Source: Thalassotalea sp. G2M2-11 (GTDB lineage Bacteria > Pseudomonadota > Gammaproteobacteria > Enterobacterales > Alteromonadaceae). From it: DNA of 64,000 nt. Positions 56,930 to 64,000 of this stretch are shown one piece after another; within the stretch, counting starts at the first letter, position 1, and each line of letters begins with the position of its first letter. Both the position numbers and the translations under genes were made by a program. The notes beneath the pieces were generated by a model. The model was not told where the DNA came from. It searched no databases and was given only the letters and a program-made list of their open reading frames with translations. The DNA lies in contig NZ_JADNYL010000004.1 of NCBI RefSeq assembly GCF_017168195.1, positions 124,001 to 188,000 on the forward strand, given 5' to 3'.

Positions 56930-59119
56930 ATGGATGTTTCTGAACTGCTTGATTCTTTAAATGATAAACAGCGTGATGTAGTTGCTGCCCCTTTACAAAA
57001 TATGTTGGTATTAGCAGGCGCAGGCAGTGGTAAAACTCGGGTGTTAGTGCAGCGTATTGCTTGGCTGATGAAAGTGGAGCAAGTGTCACCTCATAGTATT
57101 TTAGCGGTCACCTTTACTAATAAAGCCGCTGCAGAAATGCGTGCGCGGGTAGAACATGCAGTTGGTGGAAATGTGCATGGTATGTGGATTGGAACATTCC
57201 ATGGTTTGGCCCATCGACTATTACGGATGCACTTTCAAGAAGCTAATTTACCGCAAGCTTTTCAGGTACTAGATTCAGATGATCAGTTACGTTTAGTTAA
57301 ACGGGTGATCCGCGCCATGAATTTAGATGAGAAGCGTTGGCCAGCGAAGCAAATGCAATGGTACATCAATGGTAAAAAAGATGAGGGTTTACGTCCTCAA
57401 CATATTGAAACGAACTATGATCCGATTGAAGAAACATTTGTTAAAGTGTATCAAGCATATCAGGATGCCTGTGATCGTGCCGGCTTAGTTGATTTTGCTG
57501 AATTACTACTCAGAGCGCATGAGCTGTGGCTTAATCATCCGATATTATTAGCGCATTATCAGCAGCGTTTTGCTCATGTATTAGTGGACGAATTTCAAGA
57601 CACCAATGCTATTCAGTATGCCTGGCTCACTATGTTAGGGCGTGAGCAAGGTAAGGTGATGATTGTTGGTGATGATGATCAATCAATTTATGGTTGGCGT
57701 GGTGCAAAAATAGAGAATATTCAGCGATTTCTCAAAGACTTTACCGGTGCGCAAACGATACGGCTAGAACAGAATTACCGCTCGACCGCCAATATTCTCA
57801 ATGCAGCAAATAAGTTGATCGCCAATAACAATAATCGCTTAGGTAAAGACTTGTGGACGCAAGATGATGCAGGGGAGAAAATCTCTGTATACACTGCGTT
57901 TAATGAAATTGATGAAGCGCGTTTTATTGCTGGTCGTATTACTGAGTGGCAAAAACGTGATCTCGTATCCAGTGAAGATTCATTAGATGACGTGGCTATT
58001 TTATATCGGAGTAATGCCCAATCGCGCCTGCTAGAAGAAGCATTATTGCAGGCTAACTTACCTTATCGTATCTACGGCGGGTTACGCTTTTTTGAACGCC
58101 AAGAAATTAAAGATGCATTAGCGTATTTAAGACTACTCAATAATCGTGATGATGATGCGGCATTTGAACGTGTTATCAATACCCCAACACGAGGGATAGG
58201 TAACACCACTTTGTCATTAGTCCGTGATGCGGCTCGCAGTATGGAAGTGACACTATGGCAAGCATGTCAAACCATGCTAGATCAGCAAGAGTTAAAAGGG
58301 CGAAGTGCAAAAGTGATCAAACAGTTTGTTGATTTAATTGATCAATTAGAAGATGAATCTAGCCATTTAGATCTGGATCAACAAGCAAACTTTGTTATTC
58401 AACACAGTGGCTTAAAAGCTATGTACCAAGCAGAAAAAGGTGAGCGTGCAGAAGCGCGCATTGAAAACCTTAATGAGCTGGTTACTGCTTGTCAAACGTT
58501 TGAAATGGATCCGGAATTAGAGCATGAACAAAGCCAATTAACCTCGTTTTTAACCCATGCAGCATTAGAGTCGGGCGAATCGCAAGCGGATGAATATGAA
58601 CCTGCGGTACAATTAATGACCATGCACTCAGCGAAAGGTCTTGAATTTAAGCTCGTGTTCATTGCTGGCTTAGAAGAAGGAATGTTTCCGTCACAACAAT
58701 CGGTGGAAGAAATTGGTCGTTTAGAAGAAGAGCGTCGCTTGTGTTATGTTGGTATGACTCGTGCGATGGAAAAGCTCTATTTATGCCATGCCGAAAGTCG
58801 TCGCTTATATGGCCAAGAAAAGTATCATAGCCCAAGTCGGTTTTTAAAAGAGCTGCCAGCGGAATGTGTTGATGAAGTACGCATGCAAAATCAAGTGGCT
58901 CGTCCGGCGTCAACGGGGCGATTTTCCAATACCATTAGTTTAGAAACCTTTGAAGATTCCGGCTTTAAATTGGGACAAAATGTTCATCATCAAAAATTTG
59001 GCGAAGGTGTGGTACTTAATTATGAAGGAAATGGTGCACAAAGTCGTATTCAGGTAAATTTTGCCGAAGTAGGCAGTAAATGGTTGGTCGTTGCCTATGC
59101 TAATTTAAAAGCGTTATGA
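56930..59119 (+). CDS. uvrD: DNA helicase II
   Basis: The 729-residue SF1 helicase acts in nucleotide excision and mismatch repair. It has Walker A LAGAGSGKTRVL, motif Ia VTFTNKAAAEM, Walker B VDEFQDTN, motif III DDDQSIYGWRGA, motif IV LEQNYRS and motif V/VI LMTMHSAKGLEFK and VGMTRA. The ATG at 56930 starts MDVSELLDSLNDKQRD, identical in layout to E. coli UvrD; a TTG 15 bases upstream is not needed. It ends in the usual Tudor-like C-terminal domain (LGQNVHHQKFGEGVV). Confidence 0.96.
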   Translation: MDVSELLDSLNDKQRDVVAAPLQNMLVLAGAGSGKTRVLVQRIAWLMKVEQVSPHSILAVTFTNKAAAEMRARVEHAVGGNVHGMWIGTFHGLAHRLLRMHFQEANLPQAFQVLDSDDQLRLVKRVIRAMNLDEKRWPAKQMQWYINGKKDEGLRPQHIETNYDPIEETFVKVYQAYQDACDRAGLVDFAELLLRAHELWLNHPILLAHYQQRFAHVLVDEFQDTNAIQYAWLTMLGREQGKVMIVGDDDQSIYGWRGAKIENIQRFLKDFTGAQTIRLEQNYRSTANILNAANKLIANNNNRLGKDLWTQDDAGEKISVYTAFNEIDEARFIAGRITEWQKRDLVSSEDSLDDVAILYRSNAQSRLLEEALLQANLPYRIYGGLRFFERQEIKDALAYLRLLNNRDDDAAFERVINTPTRGIGNTTLSLVRDAARSMEVTLWQACQTMLDQQELKGRSAKVIKQFVDLIDQLEDESSHLDLDQQANFVIQHSGLKAMYQAEKGERAEARIENLNELVTACQTFEMDPELEHEQSQLTSFLTHAALESGESQADEYEPAVQLMTMHSAKGLEFKLVFIAGLEEGMFPSQQSVEEIGRLEEERRLCYVGMTRAMEKLYLCHAESRRLYGQEKYHSPSRFLKELPAECVDEVRMQNQVARPASTGRFSNTISLETFEDSGFKLGQNVHHQKFGEGVVLNYEGNGAQSRIQVNFAEVGSKWLVVAYANLKAL

Positions 59120-59229
59120 AAATGAATTAGTTGATAAATTTTTGATTATCAATCAATATTTCATTTGTACTTTGCTAAACAAAAATAGCTAACTCATTCA
59201 AGGTCACTGTCAGGGGTAACATTCTGTTG

Positions 59230-61128
59230 ATGCGATTGAAAAAGATAAGATATTTTTTCTACATACTCACTCTTTCACTAGGGATTGTAGCTAATGTGGC
59301 CTTAGCTCAAGAGTTGTCGAGTGAGCAAATCAAAACAGCCTACCTTTTTAATTTCTTCAAACATATATCATGGCCTAATGAACAGGCAAAAAAAAGTTAT
59401 CAATTAGCGGTTTACAAAGATGAGCGTATTTTCCAGTCTTTTTATCTTGGATTAAATAACCGCATTGTTAAGGGTAAGTCGATCAATGTGCAATTAGTCG
59501 ATCAGCTAGAGGATGCAAAACAAGCTGATATGGTGTTTGTTGCCATTACGCCTGAAATCGATATTTCATTGATTGCATCAGAACTGCGTAAAACGGCGAC
59601 TCTACTCGTGACTGATAATAGTGTTGATAAGCGCAACATTATGATCAATTTGCTTTTTAATCCTAAAACAGCCGGTATTGATTTTGAGATCAATAAATCG
59701 AATATTGTTTTTGAACAATTAACGATGTCGTCAGAGATATTATTTCTAGGCGGTACAGAAATTGATGTTGCTGAATTATACCGTGAGACAGAAGTTGCCA
59801 TGCAAGAGATGCGGCAACGAGAGACAGAGCTGCAAAAAACATTAGCCGAGCAAAATGAACAATTAGCGGCAAGCAGTGAACGCTTGAGAAAGTTAAATAA
59901 AGAACTTATTCAGCGCCAAGCGTTAAATGAAGATCATCAAGCCCAGTTAATGGCTTTAAAAAGTAATATTGAGCTGCAGCAAGAAGCAATTGATTCCAAA
60001 GAACAGCAATTAATCTCCTTAGGGGATAAGTTAGCCGCTATTCAGAGGGATTTGGAGCAACGTCAACAGCTGGCGGATCAAAAAGAGCAAGAAAACCAAA
60101 CAATGGCTAAGCGTATTGAAAAAAATCGCAGTATTTTAGCCCAGCAGCAATCACAAATAGATTCACAAGGGGTACAACTGAATCAAAAAAATGAAGAGCT
60201 TGCAGAGCGCAAAGCGCGTATAGAGCAGCAAAAACTTTATTTAATTGTCATGGCGGTATTAATTATCATCGCGCTGATTGTCAGTACTCTAGTGGTATGG
60301 CTCTTTATGAAGAATCAAAAAACCACGAAACAATTAAGTCAAACATTAACTAATTTAAAAGAGATGCAAGATCAATTAATTCAATCAGAAAAACTTGCTT
60401 CTCTAGGTAAATTAACCGCTGGCGTTGCGCACGAAATTAATACTCCTTTAGGCATTGCTATTACGTCTTCTAGTTCAGCACATGAAAGTACCTTAAGAGT
60501 TAAGGACAGTTTTACACGTGGCACGCTAAAAAAATCTGAAGTCACACGTTATTTTGATGATATCGAACAAGCCTCTTCTTTAAGTATGTCGTCATTAAAC
60601 CGGGTTATTGAGCTATTAAACAACTTTAAACAAGTGGCTGCTGATCAGGTTGTTGGGGAGATCAGAGAAGTTGATCTTACTGAATATATTAATGAAATTA
60701 TGCAAACTTTGTCGGCAGAGTTAAAGCGTCATCGGGTCAATTATATTTATCTTGGGGGTACAGATATCATGGCAAAAACGATTCCTGGAGCAATTGCCCA
60801 AGTGATCACTAACTTAGTCACAAATTCACTTAAGCATGGATTTGAGAACCGAGATGACGGCAATATTTCGATTGATATCGAACAGAATTTCAATGACATT
60901 ACGATTGAGTATAAGGATGATGGTAATGGCATGACCGCTGAGGTGTTACAAAATATATTTGAGCCATTTTACACCACTAAACGAAATAGTGGTGGTACAG
61001 GTTTAGGGATGAATATTGTCTATAACATAGTGCAACAAAAACTACATGGTGATATTAAAGTCACGAGCGCACCACAACAAGGCGCGCACTTTAATATCAC
61101 TATTCCGCAGGTCTTAACTTTAAATTAA
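59230..61128 (+). CDS. histidine kinase with N-terminal YfiR-like domain and long coiled coil
   Basis: The 632-residue protein has a signal peptide or anchor (about 1-27), a YfiR-like (DUF4154) domain at about 30-175 (SSEQIKTAYLFNFFKHISWP), a coiled coil of about 150 residues (180-332), one membrane helix (about 337-359), HisKA with His near 401 (AGVAHEINTPLGI) and an ATPase domain (NLVTNSLKHGF, DDGNGM, GTGLGMNIV). YfiR proteins are periplasmic regulators; here the domain is fused to a kinase, so a periplasmic signal could be transmitted directly. No response regulator is near. The ATG at 59230 is preferred to TTG at 59227. The stop shares TTAA with convergent rarD. Confidence 0.85.
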   Translation: MRLKKIRYFFYILTLSLGIVANVALAQELSSEQIKTAYLFNFFKHISWPNEQAKKSYQLAVYKDERIFQSFYLGLNNRIVKGKSINVQLVDQLEDAKQADMVFVAITPEIDISLIASELRKTATLLVTDNSVDKRNIMINLLFNPKTAGIDFEINKSNIVFEQLTMSSEILFLGGTEIDVAELYRETEVAMQEMRQRETELQKTLAEQNEQLAASSERLRKLNKELIQRQALNEDHQAQLMALKSNIELQQEAIDSKEQQLISLGDKLAAIQRDLEQRQQLADQKEQENQTMAKRIEKNRSILAQQQSQIDSQGVQLNQKNEELAERKARIEQQKLYLIVMAVLIIIALIVSTLVVWLFMKNQKTTKQLSQTLTNLKEMQDQLIQSEKLASLGKLTAGVAHEINTPLGIAITSSSSAHESTLRVKDSFTRGTLKKSEVTRYFDDIEQASSLSMSSLNRVIELLNNFKQVAADQVVGEIREVDLTEYINEIMQTLSAELKRHRVNYIYLGGTDIMAKTIPGAIAQVITNLVTNSLKHGFENRDDGNISIDIEQNFNDITIEYKDDGNGMTAEVLQNIFEPFYTTKRNSGGTGLGMNIVYNIVQQKLHGDIKVTSAPQQGAHFNITIPQVLTLN

Positions 61129-62048
61129 ACCACAGAACCAGCTTTCAATGATAAGCGTTTTTGTCTATGGGCACGGTAGGAGTCTGCACTGTAGATTATT
61201 AGTGCCAACCAAATAAAAACAAAGGTAAATAACTTAGCCATTACTAATGGTTCTTGATAATGATAAGTAGCTAAAACAAACATAATACTTGGACCAATAT
61301 ATTGAAAAAAGCCGACGGTTGATAACGTTAAGCGTTTTGCTGCTGCGGTAAAACACAGTAACGGTGCAGTAGTGACTACACCCGCAAAAAATAAGGTCAT
61401 ATTTAATGAGAGTGGGTTTGTTAGCATATTACTGGTGTCGCTGGAAACAAAGAATAACCAGTAAGCAATAGCAATAGGTAGCATAAGTAATGATTCAATT
61501 AATAAACCAATGAATGAATCTATGTGAAGTTTTTTTCGTAGTAAGCCATAAATGCCGAAAGTGCCCGCTAATGCTAAAGAGACGATGGGTAGCGAACCAA
61601 AAGAGACTAATTGGATTAATACGCCAGTAATGGCAAGGATCACTGCTAGTAATTGCCATTTTCTAAGCCGTTCGCCAAGAAACACCACACCTAATGCGAC
61701 ACTAAACAGTGGATTGATAAAATATCCTAGGCTGGCATCTAGTAAGTGATCATTATTCACTGCCCAGATAAAGATGAACCAATTAACCCCGAGAAATGAA
61801 GCGGTTACCATTAATTTTGCCAGTATCTTTGGTTGCTTAATGATAGTGATAAATGCCAGCCATTTTCGGCTCATTATGACAATCATTAACAAGAGCAATG
61901 ATGACCAAATAACGCGATGAATCATGATTTCATCGGGACTGACGGCCAGCAATAATTTAAAGTAAATAGGTGCTAAGCCCCACATAAAATAGGCAGCAAT
62001 AGCACTGATCACTCCCGAACGGGTCTCATTGTTAGTTGATTGAGGCAT
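61125..62048 (-). CDS. rarD: RarD-type EamA transporter
   Basis: The 307-residue protein has about ten membrane segments and the start NNETRSGVISAIAAYFMWGLAPIYFK typical of RarD. Other conserved segments are AVNNDHLLDASLGYFINPLF and GFFQYIGPSIMF. Its substrate is unknown. Genes rarD, yigI and recQ occur close to uvrD in E. coli too, which supports the name. It overlaps the stop of the kinase gene. Confidence 0.92.
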   Translation of the reverse strand: MPQSTNNETRSGVISAIAAYFMWGLAPIYFKLLLAVSPDEIMIHRVIWSSLLLLMIVIMSRKWLAFITIIKQPKILAKLMVTASFLGVNWFIFIWAVNNDHLLDASLGYFINPLFSVALGVVFLGERLRKWQLLAVILAITGVLIQLVSFGSLPIVSLALAGTFGIYGLLRKKLHIDSFIGLLIESLLMLPIAIAYWLFFVSSDTSNMLTNPLSLNMTLFFAGVVTTAPLLCFTAAAKRLTLSTVGFFQYIGPSIMFVLATYHYQEPLVMAKLFTFVFIWLALIIYSADSYRAHRQKRLSLKAGSVV

Positions 62049-62162
62049 GACAAAACGGTATCAATTGTAAAATGACATTATATCATGCTGGATACTAGGG
62101 CATAGCTGTTAACGTTTAGTTGCTTTTAGCCGAATGTAAACTAATTGGCACTGTTAGTGTGT

Positions 62163-62618
62163 TTATCCGACCATATAAGTGCCAGTACCAAAGGCGATAT
62201 GATCGTTTTTTTCATTATGTAGCTCCATACGGGCTACCGCAACTTTGTTACCGCTGCGAATAATGTGTGCTGTTGCGATAAATTCTTCACCTCTGCCTGG
62301 GCGAAGAAAGTCGGTCCGTAAGTCAATAGTGCCTAATTTTTTTAAACTCTGTTGAATATTTTCCTGCGACAAGTCATCAAGTTGGTTAATAATATTGGCT
62401 GCTGCAACCACACCGCCTGCTAAATCTAATACCGAAGCGGTAACACCACCATGGAGAATTTTTTGCATAGGGTTGCCAATTAATTTGTCATTCCAAGGAA
62501 AGCGGATCTCCGAGCGCTCAACATCAAAGTGTTTTATTTCGAAACCAAGTAATTGATTAAAAGGCATATCATTGGTCCAGAATTGGGCAATTTGCGTAAA
62601 TATTAATGCTTGATTCAT
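62163..62618 (-). CDS. yigI: hot-dog acyl-CoA thioesterase YigI
   Basis: The 151-residue protein aligns along its length with E. coli YigI, a medium/long-chain acyl-CoA thioesterase: MPFNQLLGFEI, ILHGGVTASVLDLAGGV, GTIDLRTDFLRPGRGE, GNKVAVARMELHNE and the ending YMVG. The HGG motif and the following Asp are in the hot-dog active site. It is between rarD and recQ as in E. coli, although pldA is missing. Confidence 0.9.
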   Translation of the reverse strand: MNQALIFTQIAQFWTNDMPFNQLLGFEIKHFDVERSEIRFPWNDKLIGNPMQKILHGGVTASVLDLAGGVVAAANIINQLDDLSQENIQQSLKKLGTIDLRTDFLRPGRGEEFIATAHIIRSGNKVAVARMELHNEKNDHIAFGTGTYMVG

Positions 62619-62744
62619 AATTTTTGTGGTCTGATGAGTTCTGTTGATTAGAATATCACCGTCAAAAATAAAAAGAAATTTTTCTTATTCTCTTCGTTAT
62701 CAGGTAAAATAGCGGAACATCTCTAAAAAGAATTTCGATTATTT

Positions 62745-64000
62745 TTGAACCTCGCAACCCCACTTACGACTACTGAAAGCCTATTTGATAACCTAAAACA
62801 CTATTTTGGTTTTAGTACGTTTCGCTCTGGTCAACAAACAATTATAGAGCAGGTTTTATCAGGGCGAGATAGCCTAGTATTGATGCCAACAGGTGGTGGT
62901 AAATCGCTGTGTTATCAATTACCAGCGACCATGCTTAATGGTCTTACTATCGTGATTTCTCCTTTGATTGCTCTGATGAAAGATCAAGTTGATGGCTTGA
63001 AAAGGCAGGGAATTAAAGCAGCTTATATTAATGCCAGCTTGACTCAAGAACAGACTAACCAAATTTTTATTCAGCTTTCACAAGGTGAGATTACTTTGCT
63101 TTATTTAGCCCCTGAACGGTTAAATAACCATTATTTTGTGCAAGGGTTGGCTGATTTACCGATAAAGTTGTTTGCGATTGACGAAGCACATTGTATCTCT
63201 CAATGGGGGCATGACTTTCGCCCTGCCTATACGCGTTTACATATGATTAAACAGCAATTTCCTCATGTACCTGTGATGGCGCTCACCGCGACCGCCGATG
63301 TTACCACGCGTAAAGATATCTTGATGCAACTGCGTTTAGAGGACCCTTATATTCATTTAGACAGTTTTGATCGGGCTAATATTCGTTTAACCCTGGCGGA
63401 TAAATATCAGGGAACCCAGCAGATCATTAGTTATATTAAAAAACGTCGACAGGAATGCGGCATTGTTTATTGCAGTAGTCGGTGGCAGGTAGATAAGTTG
63501 GCCAAGTCGTTAGCGCAGTCGGGGATTAATTGCGCGGCTTATCATGCTGGCATGGAGCAAGAAATTCGTCATATAGTACAAGAAGGCTTCGCGAAAGATA
63601 ATATTCAGGTAGTCATCGCTACGGTGGCATTTGGTTTAGGTATTAATAAATCGAATGTGCGTTATGTCATTCATTTTGAACCTCCCAGAACATTAGAAGC
63701 CTATTATCAAGAAATTGGTCGTGCAGGACGAGATGGCTTACCAGCAGAAGCATTGTTTCTTTATGATGAGAAAGACGTTAAGCGCATCGCACAACGTATT
63801 GAATCGGGAGAGCATGAACAACGACGACATGTGGAATTGCAACGTTTTCAAGCGATCACTGGTTTTGTTGAAGCGCAAACTTGCCGCCGGCGCTTAGTAC
63901 TTAATTATTTTGCAGAATATACCGAGCAAGGCTGCGGTAACTGTGATATTTGTTTAGATCCTCCTAGTACTTTTAATGGCTTAGAAGTAGCGCAAAAAGT
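62745..64000 (+). CDS. recQ: ATP-dependent DNA helicase RecQ, 3' end outside window
   Basis: The frame begins with TTG at 62745 ([14 protein letters not shown]) and is open to the right edge, giving about 418 residues. It has the RecQ motif [10 protein letters not shown], Walker [19 protein letters not shown] in [23 protein letters not shown] and [10 protein letters not shown]. The zinc-binding domain begins with CRR and CGNCDIC near the end. It unwinds DNA 3' to 5' in recombination and repair. The helicase-and-RNaseD C-terminal domain would lie beyond the window. Confidence 0.95.
   Translation, partial: MNLATPLTTTESLFDNLKHYFGFSTFRSGQQTIIEQVLSGRDSLVLMPTGGGKSLCYQLPATMLNGLTIVISPLIALMKDQVDGLKRQGIKAAYINASLTQEQTNQIFIQLSQGEITLLYLAPERLNNHYFVQGLADLPIKLFAIDEAHCISQWGHDFRPAYTRLHMIKQQFPHVPVMALTATADVTTRKDILMQLRLEDPYIHLDSFDRANIRLTLADKYQGTQQIISYIKKRRQECGIVYCSSRWQVDKLAKSLAQSGINCAAYHAGMEQEIRHIVQEGFAKDNIQVVIATVAFGLGINKSNVRYVIHFEPPRTLEAYYQEIGRAGRDGLPAEALFLYDEKDVKRIAQRIESGEHEQRRHVELQRFQAITGFVEAQTCRRRLVLNYFAEYTEQGCGNCDICLDPPSTFNGLEVAQK

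Noticed and set aside
59131-59152. TTGATAA/TTATCAA hairpin after uvrD
   Set aside because: A 7-bp AT-only stem without a following T-run is weak and may be chance.

Overview
The window is a low-GC gammaproteobacterial chromosome segment. Gene order and protein families point to a marine member of the Alteromonadales, most like the Colwelliaceae (Colwellia or Thalassotalea type). The evidence is the tatABC-tatD-hemB-gppA/rhlB-trxA-rho-ubiD-fre block, the hemYXDC-cyaY/lptM-lysA-dapF-yigB-uvrD block, and Alteromonadales-type hypothetical proteins. The assignment is inference from synteny, since no rRNA or tRNA gene is visible.

Layout. (1) 1-5915, minus strand: an electron-transfer locus. It holds two overlapping triheme c-type cytochromes, an NHL beta-propeller lipoprotein, an 11-haem c-type cytochrome, a ResB-like cytochrome c assembly protein and a SEL1-repeat protein cut by the window edge. 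Together the cytochromes carry 17 CXXCH motifs in about 4.4 kb. (2) 6319-10480, plus: a small orphan protein, a membrane PAS histidine kinase and a PAS/GGDEF diguanylate cyclase, divergent from the cytochromes. (3) 10697-13114: the anaerobic ribonucleotide reductase nrdG-nrdD, preceded by two NrdR boxes and a perfect FNR site. (4) 13282-22366: a membrane-anchored M1 aminopeptidase, fumC, a membrane-bound XRE regulator, a SapC-family protein, a Gln-rich coiled-coil protein and yjaG. (5) 22372-31191: rsmD, ftsY (with an in-frame hexanucleotide repeat), ftsE, ftsX, an EAL-HDOD protein, rpoH and a GAF-GAF-GGDEF-EAL protein. (6) 31202-46234: a hypothetical envelope protein, tatABC, a small secreted protein, tatD, hemB, a drug/metabolite transporter, gppA, rhlB, trxA, rho, an S9 peptidase, ubiD and fre. 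(7) 46356-53356: a DUF2982-like protein, a BfrA/BfrB pair with bfd, and hemY-hemX-hemD-hemC-cyaY, then lptM on the other strand. (8) 53367-64000: lysA, dapF, a DUF484 gene, yigB, uvrD, a YfiR-domain histidine kinase, rarD, yigI and the 5' part of recQ.

How the parts fit. Much of the window is housekeeping: protein targeting and export (FtsY, Tat), division (FtsEX), haem and iron (HemB, HemCDXY, frataxin, bacterioferritin), transcription and RNA (RpoH, Rho, RhlB), DNA repair (UvrD, RecQ) and lysine/peptidoglycan precursors (LysA, DapF). Haem supply, the multihaem cytochromes and the FNR-linked nrdGD fit an organism that meets low oxygen. Three c-di-GMP proteins and two histidine kinases without response regulators give a signalling-rich background.

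The most interesting region is the cytochrome/NHL/ResB locus at the left edge, which resembles extracellular or trans-envelope electron-transfer loci. Other points of note are a class III reductase without a visible ATP-cone, a Bfr pair that splits the haem and ferroxidase sites between subunits, absence of xerC and cyaA from their usual places, and a YfiR domain fused to a histidine kinase. No CRISPR array, insertion sequence, prophage or tRNA was seen.
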